DNA of 64,000 bases from Moritella sp. (GTDB taxonomy: Bacteria > Pseudomonadota > Gammaproteobacteria > Enterobacterales > Moritellaceae). The translations under genes were made by a program, and so were the position numbers. Under the pieces are notes generated by a model. That model searched no databases. It was not told where the DNA came from and saw nothing but the letters and a program-made list of their open reading frames with translations. The stretch covers positions 62,001 through 126,000 of the forward strand of contig NZ_JABSQR010000005.1 of the NCBI RefSeq assembly GCF_013215705.1, read 5' to 3'. Shown piece by piece: positions 17,299-27,212 of the stretch; position 1 is the stretch's first letter, and each line of letters starts with the position of its first letter.

Positions 17299-17475
17299 CG
17301 TTTCACATCAATATAGTTTACCTTTCGATTTAGAGAGCAATAATTGATTTTACCGTTGTCAGGAATAGATTTAATCGACATTAATACCGCCTTGGGGTAC
17401 TGTTATTACATACAGTATTTTGTTGGTTTGTTAAATGAAACACATCTATGGTTATAAACTAAGGGGAATATATAA

Positions 17476-17892
17476 ATGTTACATTCAAAAGCAAGCTGCC
17501 TTTGTGGTGCAGTTGAAATTACCGCAAACGAAATTAATCCTAGATTTACTGTCTGCCACTGTGACTCATGCAGAGGATGGGGTGGCGCTCCATTTTTTGC
17601 TGTTCAATGTGGAACGAATATAAGCATTACAGGCTTGGATAAAGTGAAGACGTATAATTCATCATCTTGGGCATCTCGTGGTTTTTGCACTGATTGTGGA
17701 ACTCATTTATTTTTTAAATTTAATGACAGTGGTGATTACAATATGCCAGTGGGCATATTTAAAGATTTGAACGGATTAGAAATGGATATGCAATACTTTA
17801 GTGATCAGCGACCTGACTATTATTGCTTTTCAAACGAAACGAAAGAAATGACCAAAGCTGAAATTATGGCTTATTTTGCAAAAAAGATATAA
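17476..17892 (+). CDS. GFA domain (Mss4-fold) zinc protein
   Basis: 138 residues of the glutathione-dependent formaldehyde-activating (GFA) family. The metal-binding cysteines are in place: SCLCGAVE (Cys8, Cys10), CHCDSCRGWG and FCTDCGTHLFF. Most small family members are not proven to act on formaldehyde, and no dehydrogenase partner is adjacent, so the substrate is unknown. A good AAGGGG site lies before the ATG at 17476. It sits at the edge of a rearranged stretch (17.9-18.5 kb) and its terminator appears to derive from a duplicated alaA end. Confidence 0.85.
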   Translation: MLHSKASCLCGAVEITANEINPRFTVCHCDSCRGWGGAPFFAVQCGTNISITGLDKVKTYNSSSWASRGFCTDCGTHLFFKFNDSGDYNMPVGIFKDLNGLEMDMQYFSDQRPDYYCFSNETKEMTKAEIMAYFAKKI

Positions 17893-17943
17893 CAAGCACG
17901 TTTAAAATAGCTAATAAAAAGCATCGAGATTAGATTTCTTATT

Positions 17944-18164
17944 AAAAAAGGCGTCATTACGACGCCTTTTCAATATCTATCAATGTATTACCTACAAACT
18001 AATCCTGACGGTAAGTTGATAAGAAGTTCGCTAGTTTATTAATCGCAATAGTCAGCTCTTCAACATGCGGTAGAGTATCACGCGGAAGTGATCAGGACGG
18101 CTCCAGTTAAACCATGTACCTTGCACAATCAATAGCTTTTCTTGCTGTAACAGATCTAATGCAA
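17944..18164 (-). pseudogene. Duplicated 3' end of alaA (decayed fragment)
   Basis: The minus strand here matches the last ~50 codons of alaA plus its stop and terminator (18951-19183). Shared blocks include the region encoding the C-terminal YRQD (ACTAATCCTGACGGTAAG on the plus strand), AAGAAGTTCGCTAGTTTATT and CAGATCTAATGCAAA. Small substitutions and short deletions, for example where alaA reads GTAAGAATACCACACGG, break the frame. Homology stops abruptly near 18164, where a PilZ-like fragment begins. Confidence 0.85.
17947..17969. terminator. Terminator after the GFA gene (copy of the alaA terminator)
   Basis: AAAGGCGTC (17947-17955) pairs with GACGCCTTT (17961-17969) around ATTAC. The same hairpin occurs at 18954-18976 behind alaA, and the homology continues into the coding region, so this terminator came with the duplicated segment. 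Confidence 0.8.
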
Positions 18165-18515
18165 ATAAATAACCCACTACCTGTACGCCTAAAATCATCC
18201 CTTGTTGGTTATGATATTGGTCGATATATCATATTAAAATATCCCCGAGTCGCAAATAATTCAGAGTATAACGATGTACTCATTGAAGGTAATGACGTGA
18301 TTGTACGTTATTTACTGGAAGGTGATAAAGACAAGTGTTTCGCCTTTAGTTCTTCTGTTCGCAGTGTGACTTAACATCCTGTTGATGGCGAAATAAAAAT
18401 TATGGCTCAGATTTGTAATCGTAGAAATGAAAACGGTGAGATCAGTGTCGGTATTAAATTTATGGATGATGGCAACCTAGTGCCGAAATTGTTGTCTCAA
18501 CTATTTATTGCTTAA
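18165..18515 (+). pseudogene. Broken YcgR/PilZ-type protein gene
   Basis: The plus-strand frame reads NNPLPVRLKSSLVGYDIGRYIILKYPR...VIVRYLLEGDKDKCFAFSSSVRSVT, a typical N-terminal YcgR-like (PilZN) domain of c-di-GMP receptors. A TAA at 18372-18374 then interrupts it; the same frame resumes as HPVDGEIKIMAQICNRRNENGEISVGIKFMDDGNLVPKLLSQLFIA and stops at 18513-18515. CAA would restore the codon with one base change. The central PilZ segment (RxxxR and DxSxxG) is absent, so an internal deletion is also likely. The start was replaced by the alaA duplicate. Confidence 0.72.
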
Positions 18516-18538
18516 ACTGTTTATTCAAGGAAATCTTT

Positions 18539-18856
18539 ATGATCTATTCAACTACAGAATCAATTCCCGGCAAAGAAATCGAAGAGATAGTCGGTGTTGT
18601 TACTGGTAACGTCGTTCAAGCAAAGCATATTGGACGTGACATTATGGCGAGCTTAAAAAGTATTGTCGGTGGTGAAATACGCGGTTATACAGAAATGTTA
18701 ACAGAGGCTAGGGACATAGCGGTTAAACGTCTAATTGAAAATGCGAATGAAAAGGGCGCTGATGCTATTGTCGGGATCCGTTTTACCACAAGTGCAATTA
18801 TGGATGGCTCATCTGAAATTATGGTTTTTGGCACTGCGGTTAAATTAAAAAAATAA
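18539..18856 (+). CDS. YbjQ/UPF0145 family protein
   Basis: 105 residues matching the YbjQ (DUF74, UPF0145) family: MIYSTTESIPGKEIEEIVGVVTGNVVQAKHIGRDI, then GGEIRGYTEMLTEARDIAVKRLIENANEKGADAIVGIRFTTS. These small proteins form pentamers and have been linked to heavy-metal binding, with no firm function. An AAGGAAA site precedes the ATG. Length is normal, so it appears intact despite lying directly behind a broken gene. Confidence 0.88.
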   Translation: MIYSTTESIPGKEIEEIVGVVTGNVVQAKHIGRDIMASLKSIVGGEIRGYTEMLTEARDIAVKRLIENANEKGADAIVGIRFTTSAIMDGSSEIMVFGTAVKLKK

Positions 18857-18953
18857 CAGGACATTCAAAATATTAGATATAGTGGACTATTCGATCTGCT
18901 CCACTTTTGTCCACAATATTTAGCCTCTTAATAAGGCGTCAATAAAAACAAAA

Positions 18954-18976
18954 AAAGGCGTCATTACGACGCCTTT
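18954..18976 (-). terminator. Terminator of alaA
   Basis: AAAGGCGTC-ATTAC-GACGCCTTT; on the minus strand it is followed by TTTTTGTTTTTATT, a textbook intrinsic terminator just beyond the alaA stop. Confidence 0.85.
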
Positions 18977-19012
18977 CTAATATCTACAATCTACAACGGT
19001 ATTACTTACAAA

Positions 19013-20230
19013 CTAATCCTGACGGTAAGTCTTCAAGAAGTTCGCTAGTTTATTAATCGCAATCGTCAGCTCTTCAACACGCGGTAAGAATACCACACGG
19101 AAGTGATCAGGGCGGCTCCAGTTAAAACCGGTACCTTGCACAATTAATAGCTTTTCTTGTTGCAACAGATCTAATGCAAATTTCTGATCGTCTTTGATAT
19201 TGAACATTTCAATATCAATTTTAGGGAACAGATACAGTGCACCTTTTGGTTTCACACAAGTGATACCCGGAATATCATTTAACATCTTCCAGGCTAAATC
19301 ACGTTGTTCCAGTAAACGACCACCGGGTAAAATCAATTCATTAATACTTTGATAACCACCCAGTGCCGTTTGTATCGCATGCTGCATCGGTACATTCGAA
19401 CACAGACGCATAGAGGCAAGCATGTCCAATCCGGCAATATAGTCTTTAGCGAGATGGGTTGCACCGCTAAGTACTAACCAACCAGAGCGGAAACCCGCAA
19501 TACGATAAGCTTTCGACAAACCATTGAAGGTCACAATCAGAATATCTTGCGCCAGTATACACATAGGCACATGCTCAACACCGTCATATAGGATCTTGTC
19601 ATAGATCTCATCTGCAAAAATGATCAGGTGGTGTTGACGAGCCACTTCAATTACGTCTAGCAAGAATTCTTTGCTATATACCGCCCCTGTTGGGTTGTTC
19701 GGATTGATTAATACAATGCCTTTGGTATTCGGTGTGATCTTGGCTTTAATGTCATCCAGATCAGGATACCAATCCGATTCTTCATCACATATATAGTGTG
19801 TTGCTTTACCACCCGAAAGGGTAATTGCCGCTGTCCATAATGGATAATCGGGAGATGGAACTAACACTTCATCACCATTATTAAGTAATGCCTGCATCGA
19901 CATCATGATTAATTCTGATACGCCATTACCCAGATAAATATTGTCAATAGAGACGTCCAATAGACCTTTCTGTTGATAATGTTGCATCACGGCTTTGCGT
20001 GCAGAATATAGTCCTTTTGAGTCACAATAACCTTGGCTCGATGGCAGATTATGAATAACGTCTTTTACAATTTCTTCTGGGGCTTCAAAACCAAATGGGG
20101 CGGGATTCCCGATGTTTAATTTGATTACTCGATGACCTTCTTCTTCTAAGCGATTCGCTTCTTTTAATACTGGTCCACGTATGTCATAACATACGTTATC
20201 TAACTTATGAGATTTTTCTATTGAGTACAT
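19013..20230 (-). CDS. alaA: Glutamate-pyruvate aminotransferase AlaA
   Basis: PLP enzyme that makes alanine from pyruvate with glutamate as donor. The 405 residues follow E. coli AlaA closely: MYSIEKSHKLDNVCYDIRGPVLKEA, LNIGNPAPFGFEAPEEI, QGYCDSKGLYSARKA, NPNNPTGAVYSKE, DEIYDKILYDG and the PLP lysine in FNGLSKAYRIAGFRSGW. I chose the ATG at 20230, preceded by GGAG and matching the E. coli start; the frame extends 48 codons upstream without resemblance. A second, decayed copy of its 3' end lies 1 kb downstream. Confidence 0.95.
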   Translation of the reverse strand: MYSIEKSHKLDNVCYDIRGPVLKEANRLEEEGHRVIKLNIGNPAPFGFEAPEEIVKDVIHNLPSSQGYCDSKGLYSARKAVMQHYQQKGLLDVSIDNIYLGNGVSELIMMSMQALLNNGDEVLVPSPDYPLWTAAITLSGGKATHYICDEESDWYPDLDDIKAKITPNTKGIVLINPNNPTGAVYSKEFLLDVIEVARQHHLIIFADEIYDKILYDGVEHVPMCILAQDILIVTFNGLSKAYRIAGFRSGWLVLSGATHLAKDYIAGLDMLASMRLCSNVPMQHAIQTALGGYQSINELILPGGRLLEQRDLAWKMLNDIPGITCVKPKGALYLFPKIDIEMFNIKDDQKFALDLLQQEKLLIVQGTGFNWSRPDHFRVVFLPRVEELTIAINKLANFLKTYRQD

Positions 20231-20477
20231 CCCGGCTCCAACGCTGTAAATATGTTTATTGTTTATCTTTCTGTCATAAAAGTAACGTATATATGGGATT
20301 GTTGGAAGTGATATTTGACGTTCAGGTCGATTTATTGTTGCGTCATTGTTGATTTGTAAGCTTCGGGGTAACATTATTGGTAATGGTTACCAAATTACGG
20401 TAGTTTTGTGAGATTATTGTTGTAATACAGCAGTTAAATACATAGTTCATCGATAGTTAAATAGAGAAGGAAAGAGC

Positions 20478-20927
20478 ATGAGTCAGCAATTAAACCCAGC
20501 AAAAATGAGTGGATTAGAGATACTACAAGCAATGGCAGAAGGTGTGTTCCCTCATCCGTCGATTTGCGACACGATGCCAATGCAATGTGTAGATGTAAGT
20601 GAAGGGCAGGTTCATTTTAGTGTGCAGGCTGATGATCGTCATTTAAACCCGATGGGTGGAGTACACGGTGGTTTTGCGGCCACGGTACTTGATTCGGTTA
20701 CGGGTTGCGCGACACACACAACACTGGTTGCTGGTGAGAGTTACGGTACGGTCGATTTGAATGTGAAAATGGTGCGTCCTATTCCTAAAAATACCGTATT
20801 ACACGCCAAAGGTAAGGTATTAAATGTATCAAAAACAGTTGTTATCTCGGAAGGTGATATTCGAGATGCAGAAGGCAAGCTTTATGCCCACTGTACCGCA
20901 ACGTGTGTCATTACTCGTCAAAATTAA
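20478..20927 (+). CDS. PaaI-family hotdog thioesterase
   Basis: 149 residues with the hotdog-fold acyl-CoA thioesterase signature NPMGGVHGGFAATVLDSVTGCATHTTL and the later strand pair YGTVDLNVKMVRPIPKNTVLHAKGKVL. Such enzymes hydrolyse aryl- or acyl-CoA esters; the substrate is unclear. It starts a short run with the GDPD gene (13-base gap). A GAGAAGGAAAGAG site precedes the ATG. Confidence 0.87.
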   Translation: MSQQLNPAKMSGLEILQAMAEGVFPHPSICDTMPMQCVDVSEGQVHFSVQADDRHLNPMGGVHGGFAATVLDSVTGCATHTTLVAGESYGTVDLNVKMVRPIPKNTVLHAKGKVLNVSKTVVISEGDIRDAEGKLYAHCTATCVITRQN

Positions 20928-20940
20928 ATAGGGTTTCCTT

Positions 20941-21744
20941 ATGACAAATAACATTTCTGAAATAACAGCGAATACATTTCAGTTCCATCCATCCGCCAGT
21001 GAAAATGCCGGTAAAATGGTGATTGGGCATCGTGGTGCGTCATCCATTGCACCGGAAAATACCCTAGCGGCATTTCAATTAGCCGAATACCACAATGTAT
21101 CGTGGATTGAAGCGGATGCGGATATGTTAGGTGATGGCACGGTGGTTATTTGTCACGATGCAACTCTCGAGCGCTGTAGTGATCATAATGGCTTATTACG
21201 CGATAAAATAGTCACGGATCTGGACAATATTGATGCTGGCGCATGGTTTTCACTGGATTTCGTTGGTGAACGTATTCCGACGCTGGTTGAATTAATATTG
21301 TTCACCAATGAGACGGGTATGAACCTGAATTTAGAAATTAAATCAGGCAATGATAAAGCCGTTACTGATCGACTCATTGACGGTATTATTCGCGATATTA
21401 ATCATCACTGGCAAGGAGGGCAGCAATTGCTGATCTCGAGTCGTAATCATTTGTTATTAGCTGAAGTGAAACGCCGAGCGCCAGAAATAAGCTTAGGGTG
21501 TTTGTTTAAAACCCCCTTGCCTAATGATTGGCTAACTTCGATGCAATATGTCGGTGCCGATTTTATTCACCCTCATGACAAAGGCTTGACCGAACAGCAA
21601 GTCAAAGCCATGACCGATGCCGGTTATAGCGTTAACGTGTGGACAGTTAATAGTTTGGCACGCGCTAACCAATTATATAATTGGGGGGTAACGGGTATTT
21701 TCTCTGATATTTCACCGCAATTTCCGCCTTGTTATCGAAATTAA
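20941..21744 (+). CDS. Glycerophosphodiester phosphodiesterase
   Basis: Hydrolyses glycerophosphodiesters to sn-glycerol 3-phosphate and an alcohol. The GDPD signature is complete: VIGHRGASSIAPENTLAAFQLAE, then WIEADADMLGDGTVVICHDATLERCSDHNG (metal-binding Glu/Asp and catalytic His), LNLEIKSG, and late SVNVWTVNS. With 267 residues and no signal peptide it looks like a cytoplasmic UgpQ-type enzyme. It follows the thioesterase gene by 13 bases. Confidence 0.92.
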   Translation: MTNNISEITANTFQFHPSASENAGKMVIGHRGASSIAPENTLAAFQLAEYHNVSWIEADADMLGDGTVVICHDATLERCSDHNGLLRDKIVTDLDNIDAGAWFSLDFVGERIPTLVELILFTNETGMNLNLEIKSGNDKAVTDRLIDGIIRDINHHWQGGQQLLISSRNHLLLAEVKRRAPEISLGCLFKTPLPNDWLTSMQYVGADFIHPHDKGLTEQQVKAMTDAGYSVNVWTVNSLARANQLYNWGVTGIFSDISPQFPPCYRN

Positions 21745-21838
21745 TTGCCAGCCAAGCCAGAGTGAACATACAATCAGAGCTTAAACTTTAATAGCATACT
21801 GTAACTTGAATGGAAAACGTAACTTGGATGCATAAATC

Positions 21839-22669
21839 ATGATTATTAATGGCTCTCGCAGTCAAGATGTGGCGATTTCCGACCGAGGGTTTAATTTTGG
21901 TGATGGGCACTTTACCACGATAAAAATGGCCGCCGGGCAAGCCCTACTATTGGATTTACACCTAGCACGCTTACAACAAGCGTGTGCGGTATTAGCGATA
22001 ACGTTTGACCAATGGGATGAATTAGTCGCTGCTATCACTCAGCAAGCATTGGAATTACAAGACGGCGTGTTAAAAGTCACGATCACTCGAGGCGAGGGCG
22101 GTCGGGGTTACGGTACTACGGGCTGCTCAAGTGCTAATTGGTATATACAAAATCGTCCTATGCCACCCTCTTACAGTGAATTGGCGAAGTCGGGCATTGA
22201 ATTAATGCTTTGTGACTACCAGCAAACGGTTAATCCAGCATTGGCGGGATTAAAAACCTTAAACCGATTGGATCAGGTGATGATCAAGCAAGAACTTGAT
22301 GCCCATAACATGGCAGATGGGTTGGTGTGTTCGACTGAAGGTTATGTTATCGAAACCTCTGTTGCTAATGTATTTTGGGTGACAGCTGGTAAAGTCTATA
22401 CCCCGAGCACGAAACGCAGTGGTGTTGAAGGGGTGATGAAAATACACATTTTAAACTTGTTGCATAGTCTGGGATTGACGCTTGAATCAGGAGATTACAC
22501 TGTTGCAGATGTGCTTGCTGCAGATGAAGTTTTTATTACTAATTCAGTTATGGAACTGGTGCCTGTTAAACGTATTATGAAGCCAGATTTGAGTATTGAT
22601 GTGTGTTACGACAAGTCCTACACGCTTAGTCAAATGATAAAGCGTGTAGTAAAATGGCGTCGTAATTAG
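21839..22669 (+). CDS. pabC: Aminodeoxychorismate lyase PabC
   Basis: PLP-dependent fold-type IV lyase that releases pyruvate from 4-amino-4-deoxychorismate to give p-aminobenzoate for folate. The 276 residues show [32 protein letters not shown], the family segment [19 protein letters not shown] (PLP lysine) and [28 protein letters not shown]. The GFNFGDGHF start favours PabC over branched-chain or D-amino-acid transaminases. Its 3' end overlaps the convergent ppsR by 4 bases. Confidence 0.9.
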   Translation: MIINGSRSQDVAISDRGFNFGDGHFTTIKMAAGQALLLDLHLARLQQACAVLAITFDQWDELVAAITQQALELQDGVLKVTITRGEGGRGYGTTGCSSANWYIQNRPMPPSYSELAKSGIELMLCDYQQTVNPALAGLKTLNRLDQVMIKQELDAHNMADGLVCSTEGYVIETSVANVFWVTAGKVYTPSTKRSGVEGVMKIHILNLLHSLGLTLESGDYTVADVLAADEVFITNSVMELVPVKRIMKPDLSIDVCYDKSYTLSQMIKRVVKWRRN

Positions 22670-23475
22670 AAAATACGACGTTTCAAGCCTTTCTTATCCA
22701 AGATCTTAGTCGCGATCTCTTCAACCGAAAATGACGTACTGTTAATGAAAGGGATTTTTTCGCTACGGTATAAGTATTCAACTTCCGCAATCTCTAACTT
22801 ACATTGACGTAATGACGCATAAGTGCTGTTAGCAAGGCGTTCACTACGGATGCCCTGCAGACGTTTCACATCAATGGTGAGACCAAATATTTTATGTTTA
22901 TTACGTTTTAATTCTTTTGGCAGCTTTAACTCATCCATGTCATCGGCAATAAACGGGTAGTTGGCGGTCTTGATCCCAAACTGTAATGCGAGGTATAAAC
23001 TGGTTGGTGTTTTGCCACTACGTGATACACCGACTAAGATTAAGTCAGCATCGTCGTAATCTTTACAGCTAATACCGTCATCGTTGGCGAGGGCATAATT
23101 CACTGCCTCAATACGGGCATCATAAGTATCAATTTTAAGGCTGTGAGTACGGTGTGATTTCGGCTCTGCTTTGATATTTAATTGCTCAGAAAGCGGTGCC
23201 ACAAATGTACTCAAAAAATCGTGAGAATAGCCTTCATTTGATTCGATTATTGTCCTTATTTCAGATGAAACTATCGAATGAAACACGAGTGGCTTTTGTC
23301 CTGTTTTCGCTACGTGTTCGTTGATTTTTTGAGTAACGTATTTTGCTTTTTCTTCGGTCTCAATAAAGGGGAAAGTATGCTGGTCAAATTCGATTGGGAA
23401 TTGGCTTAGAAGCGCGTGACCAAAGACTTCAGCGGTGATCGCAGTGCCATCAGAGACATAAAAAACAGTTTGCAT
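22666..23475 (-). CDS. ppsR: PEP synthetase regulatory protein (kinase/pyrophosphorylase, PpsR)
   Basis: Bifunctional DUF299 enzyme: it inactivates PEP synthase by ADP-dependent threonine phosphorylation and reactivates it by Pi-dependent dephosphorylation. The P-loop reads [16 protein letters not shown], and [26 protein letters not shown] opens the protein. I chose the ATG at 23475 (269 residues), preceded by AAAGGATAGAG; an ATG six codons upstream is also in frame. It is divergent from its target ppsA, the usual arrangement. Confidence 0.93.
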   Translation of the reverse strand: MQTVFYVSDGTAITAEVFGHALLSQFPIEFDQHTFPFIETEEKAKYVTQKINEHVAKTGQKPLVFHSIVSSEIRTIIESNEGYSHDFLSTFVAPLSEQLNIKAEPKSHRTHSLKIDTYDARIEAVNYALANDDGISCKDYDDADLILVGVSRSGKTPTSLYLALQFGIKTANYPFIADDMDELKLPKELKRNKHKIFGLTIDVKRLQGIRSERLANSTYASLRQCKLEIAEVEYLYRSEKIPFINSTSFSVEEIATKILDKKGLKRRIF

Positions 23476-23665
23476 TGACTCTATCCTTTTCATAAACAGA
23501 TGAAATTTTCTAAGTAAGTATCTTACATTGAAATTAATAGCTGTGTATGATTAAAAACACTAAGGAAAGCAAGATGATTATTTTGCATTGACAATATGTG
23601 AGCAATATCGAATATCGCCCACACTTAAAATCATTTTTGAGATAGATTAAATCTGGAGAACTGCC

Positions 23666-26041
23666 GTGATAGAGTACGTAATTGGGTACGAAAAACTTGG
23701 AATGAACGACGTAGAACGAGTTGGCGGCAAAAATGCATCTCTAGGTGAGATGATCAGTAACTTAGCTGGCGCAGGCGTGCAAGTTCCTGGTGGTTACGCG
23801 ACTACCGCTGATGCGTTTAATCAGTTTTTAGAGCAAAGTGGCGTAAACGATAAAATTTATGCATTACTAGACGATCTCAATGTTGATGACATCGCTGCGT
23901 TAACAAAAGCTGGCGCGACTATTCGCCAATGGGTCATCGACACACCTTTCCAACCTGAATTAGAAGCCGCTATTGCCCAAAGCTATGAAGTACTAGCTGG
24001 TGAAGCAGGCGAGCAAGCGTCATTTGCAGTACGTTCTTCGGCAACCGCTGAAGATATGCCTGATGCATCATTTGCTGGTCAGCAAGAAACATTCTTAAAC
24101 GTACGTGGTTATGACAACATCATTGTTGCAATTAAACACGTATTCGCATCACTCTTTAACGACCGTGCTATTTCTTACCGCGTGCATTCTGGTTATGACC
24201 ACCGTGGCGTGGCATTATCTGCGGGTATTCAACGCATGGTGCGAAGTGATGAAGCATCATCTGGTGTGATGTTCTCTATTGATACTGAATCTGGCTTTGA
24301 AGATGTGGTATTTATTACTTCTTCATACGGTCTTGGTGAAATGGTTGTACAGGGCGCAGTTAACCCTGATGAATTCTATGTACACAAACCAACACTTGCT
24401 AAAGGCAAACCTGCTGTAGTACGTCGTAATATTGGTAGCAAACTGATCCAAATGATCTACTCTGCTGACGAAGGACATGGCAAACAAGTACAAATCGTTG
24501 ATGTTGAAGCAAGCAAGTCACGTCAGTTCTCTATTACTGACGAAGAAGTAATGGAACTAGCGAAACAAGCTGTGATCATCGAAAAACATTACGGCCATGC
24601 GATGGATATCGAATGGGCGAAAGATGCAATTGATGGCAAGATTTATATCGTTCAAGCACGTCCTGAAACAGTACGTAGTCGTGAAGATAAGCAAGTCATG
24701 GTGCGTTTCCACTTAGACGCTAAATCAGCCGTGGTTACAGAAGGCCGTGCAATTGGCGGTAAGATAGGTGCTGGACCTGCTAAAGTTATTTCATCAATTT
24801 CTCAAATGGATGAAGTGAAAGAAGGCGACGTATTAGTTACTGACATGACAGACCCAGATTGGGAACCTATCATGAAACGTGCTTCTGCAATCGTCACTAA
24901 CCGTGGTGGCCGTACTTGTCATGCTGCAATCATTGCACGTGAAATGGGTATTCCTGCTGTTGTTGGTTGTGGTAACGCGACAGACTTGATTAAAAATGGT
25001 CAAGAGCTAACAGTATCTTGTGCTGAAGGTGACACTGGTTTTATCTACGAAGGTATCTTACCATTCCGTGAAACCTCATCAGTAGTGGCTAATTTACCGG
25101 AGATTCCGGTAAAAGTAATGATGAACGTGGGTAATCCTGATCGTGCATTTGATTTCGCGGCATTACCAAACGAAGGTGTTGGTCTAGCGCGTCTTGAGTT
25201 CATCATCAACCGTATGATCGGTATTCACCCGAAAGCACTGCTTAACTTTGATAAGCAATCGCCAGCGCTACAAGCTGAAATCAATGAGATGATTGCAGGT
25301 TATGCATCACCGGTTGAATTCTACATTGCTAAGTTACAAGAAGGTATTTCAACGCTAGCTGCAGCGTTCTACCCGAAAAAAGTAATTGTGCGTATGTCTG
25401 ACTTTAAGTCTAACGAATACGCTAACTTAGTGGGCGGCGAATTCTTTGAACCTGAAGAAGAAAACCCAATGTTAGGTTTCCGTGGCGCATCTCGTTATAT
25501 CTCTGAAGACTTCCGTGATTGTTTCGCGCTAGAAACAGAAGCAATTAAACGCGTGCGTAACGACATGGATCTAACCAATGTTGAAATCATGATCCCATTC
25601 GTGCGTACATTAAGCGAAGCGGCATCAGTGATTGATTTACTCGCAGAGCATGACCTGAAACGTGGTGAGAACGGTTTACGCGTTATCATGATGTGTGAAC
25701 TCCCTTCAAATGCATTATTGGCTGATAAGTTCCTACAGTACTTCGATGGTTTCTCGATTGGTTCAAATGATTTAACCCAATTAACATTAGGCCTAGATCG
25801 CGACTCTGGTATCATCTCTCATTTGTTTGATGAACGTAATGACGCGGTGAAAGTATTGTTGTCAATGGCAATTAAAGCGGCTAAGAAAGCGGGTAAATAC
25901 GTGGGTATTTGTGGTCAAGGTCCATCGGATCATGACGACTTCGCTGCTTGGTTAGTTGAACAAGGAATTGACAGCGTATCGTTAAACCCTGATACAGTAT
26001 TAAGTACTTGGTTATATCTAGCGGATAAACACGCTAAATAA
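23666..26041 (+). CDS. ppsA: Phosphoenolpyruvate synthase
   Basis: Converts pyruvate, ATP and water to PEP, AMP and Pi for gluconeogenesis. The 791 residues have the N-terminal ATP-grasp domain ([39 protein letters not shown]), the swivelling phospho-histidine domain with [21 protein letters not shown], and a C-terminal PEP/pyruvate barrel ([35 protein letters not shown]). The start is a GTG at 23666 after CTGGAGAA, which aligns with the family N-terminus ([22 protein letters not shown]). It should be controlled post-translationally by the divergent ppsR. Confidence 0.97.
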   Translation: MIEYVIGYEKLGMNDVERVGGKNASLGEMISNLAGAGVQVPGGYATTADAFNQFLEQSGVNDKIYALLDDLNVDDIAALTKAGATIRQWVIDTPFQPELEAAIAQSYEVLAGEAGEQASFAVRSSATAEDMPDASFAGQQETFLNVRGYDNIIVAIKHVFASLFNDRAISYRVHSGYDHRGVALSAGIQRMVRSDEASSGVMFSIDTESGFEDVVFITSSYGLGEMVVQGAVNPDEFYVHKPTLAKGKPAVVRRNIGSKLIQMIYSADEGHGKQVQIVDVEASKSRQFSITDEEVMELAKQAVIIEKHYGHAMDIEWAKDAIDGKIYIVQARPETVRSREDKQVMVRFHLDAKSAVVTEGRAIGGKIGAGPAKVISSISQMDEVKEGDVLVTDMTDPDWEPIMKRASAIVTNRGGRTCHAAIIAREMGIPAVVGCGNATDLIKNGQELTVSCAEGDTGFIYEGILPFRETSSVVANLPEIPVKVMMNVGNPDRAFDFAALPNEGVGLARLEFIINRMIGIHPKALLNFDKQSPALQAEINEMIAGYASPVEFYIAKLQEGISTLAAAFYPKKVIVRMSDFKSNEYANLVGGEFFEPEEENPMLGFRGASRYISEDFRDCFALETEAIKRVRNDMDLTNVEIMIPFVRTLSEAASVIDLLAEHDLKRGENGLRVIMMCELPSNALLADKFLQYFDGFSIGSNDLTQLTLGLDRDSGIISHLFDERNDAVKVLLSMAIKAAKKAGKYVGICGQGPSDHDDFAAWLVEQGIDSVSLNPDTVLSTWLYLADKHAK

Positions 26042-26078
26042 ATTAAGCGCGTCTAAACCAGTTTAGTTTGATATAGAG

Positions 26079-26123
26079 AAAAGCCCAAAATCAGTGTTCA
26101 TTAGTACTGGTTTGGGGCTTTTT
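26079..26123 (+). terminator. Terminator after ppsA
   Basis: AAAAGCCC...TCAGT pairs imperfectly with ACTGG...GGGGCTTTTTT, a long GC-based stem with a terminal T-run, 40 bases after the ppsA stop. Read backwards it could also serve the convergent NIT-like gene. Confidence 0.78.
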
Positions 26124-26129
26124 TATTGG

Positions 26130-26978
26130 TTATGCCACGTACTTATTTATGCTTGTCGATGTGTGCAGTTGATATTCGACATTGTTAAGTTGATTGTCAA
26201 AGTTGGCTAAAATCATATCGATGGACTCGGTCGCGATATTAAAAAACCGATCCGCTTTTATTGTTGGTCGACTAATCATAATTTCACTCTTAATCACTTT
26301 GAGCAAATGAGATATTTTTAATAAGTAGTCTGGATTGTTTTGAATATTAATACTTTGTTCTAACGATTGGCAAAGATAGCTAAGTCGAATTCGCTCTGCG
26401 CGTGTACATACTTTGGCTGCCGCAATCCCTGTGCCTAGCGCACGTATCTGCGCAATGCTTTCTGCGGTAAACAGTAACTCTTGCCATAAGAATTGGATTG
26501 ACTCGCTTTTATCATTATTGAGTTGATGTAGCTGATTATCAAACGCAACATCGTTGATAAGGTAGAGTAAATTCAACACTAACTTATTGTGTTGTTCGAG
26601 ATTATTCCGAGTATTTAAGTTGAAGTAATCGATGGCTAAACGTTGCCAATGGTCAGCCATGGCTTGCCAGCGTTCATTTTCTAATAAATCAGGATACATA
26701 TCGATGATTTCTATATTTAATTGATTTATCTGTTCTGTTACCGTTCCTAAACGCGGCTTTAGATCCACTTCGCCGTGTAAAATTCCATTCGATAGGCCAC
26801 GATGTTGCTGCATACGTGTTAATAATTTACGTATGATATTGAGCTTAATTAAACCGTCGAGTTGTAACTGCTGGCGTTTATGTTGCTGTTGCTGCATTTG
26901 CAGTAAGAGGAAACATAAGCCAATCAAGGTGCAAAGAATGAGTGTTCCAGTGAGTAGGACGGTTGATAGTGAGTTCAT
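26130..26978 (-). CDS. Membrane-anchored NIT-like sensor domain protein
   Basis: 282 residues. An N-terminal membrane anchor (LSTVLLTGTLILCTLIGLCFLLL) is followed by a Gln/His-rich stretch (QMQQQQHKRQQLQ) and an all-helical body. The segment LLTRMQQHRGLSNGILHG resembles the nitrate/nitrite-sensing NIT domain motif (helix with Q-x-ERG-x-S), and helices with TAESIAQIRALGTGIAAAK also fit. No HAMP, kinase, GGDEF or methyl-accepting part is attached, so it would have to signal through a partner. The next gene upstream on the same strand is the FGE-like protein. Ligand unknown. Confidence 0.6.
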   Translation of the reverse strand: MNSLSTVLLTGTLILCTLIGLCFLLLQMQQQQHKRQQLQLDGLIKLNIIRKLLTRMQQHRGLSNGILHGEVDLKPRLGTVTEQINQLNIEIIDMYPDLLENERWQAMADHWQRLAIDYFNLNTRNNLEQHNKLVLNLLYLINDVAFDNQLHQLNNDKSESIQFLWQELLFTAESIAQIRALGTGIAAAKVCTRAERIRLSYLCQSLEQSINIQNNPDYLLKISHLLKVIKSEIMISRPTIKADRFFNIATESIDMILANFDNQLNNVEYQLHTSTSINKYVA

Positions 26979-27105
26979 ATTGCATACCTTATATCCATCT
27001 AGGGTTGTATATACTTAAGCAAGTATAGTACCAGCGTGTAAGTAGGCAAATTAGCCTATATAGCGGTAATCATGCACCTAAATTGTGAAAGTATGACTTT
27101 AATTC

Positions 27106-27161
27106 CCTAAAATGGGGAGTGGTTATAAGGGATATTAATTTAGGTTTTGTCTACGGGGGCG
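27106..27161. repeat. Copy A of a ~50-bp duplicated non-coding element
   Basis: From CCTAAAATGGGGAGTGG to TCTACGGGGG this stretch aligns at roughly 75-80 percent with 29259-29311, allowing short gaps. Shared blocks are GAGT-x-GTTATA, GAT-x-AATTTAG and TTT-x-TCTA-x-GGG. It lies downstream of the FGE-like gene stop in that gene's own orientation and upstream of the NIT-like gene, so it may be a promoter/operator unit of the latter. Confidence 0.6.
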
Positions 27162-27212
27162 TTTAAGTTATATCTGAATCAATATCTTTCAAGGTTTGTT
27201 ATTTAGTTGATT

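Noticed and set aside
17241-17475. An ATPase gene for the zinc permease after the operon
   Set aside because: The space holds only the operon terminator and the leader of the GFA gene; no Walker or ABC signature motif occurs in any frame.
18114-18374. 86-residue frame as an intact gene
   Set aside because: Its first ~17 codons are antisense to the duplicated alaA tail and the rest is a truncated PilZ-like domain, so it is treated as part of a pseudogene.
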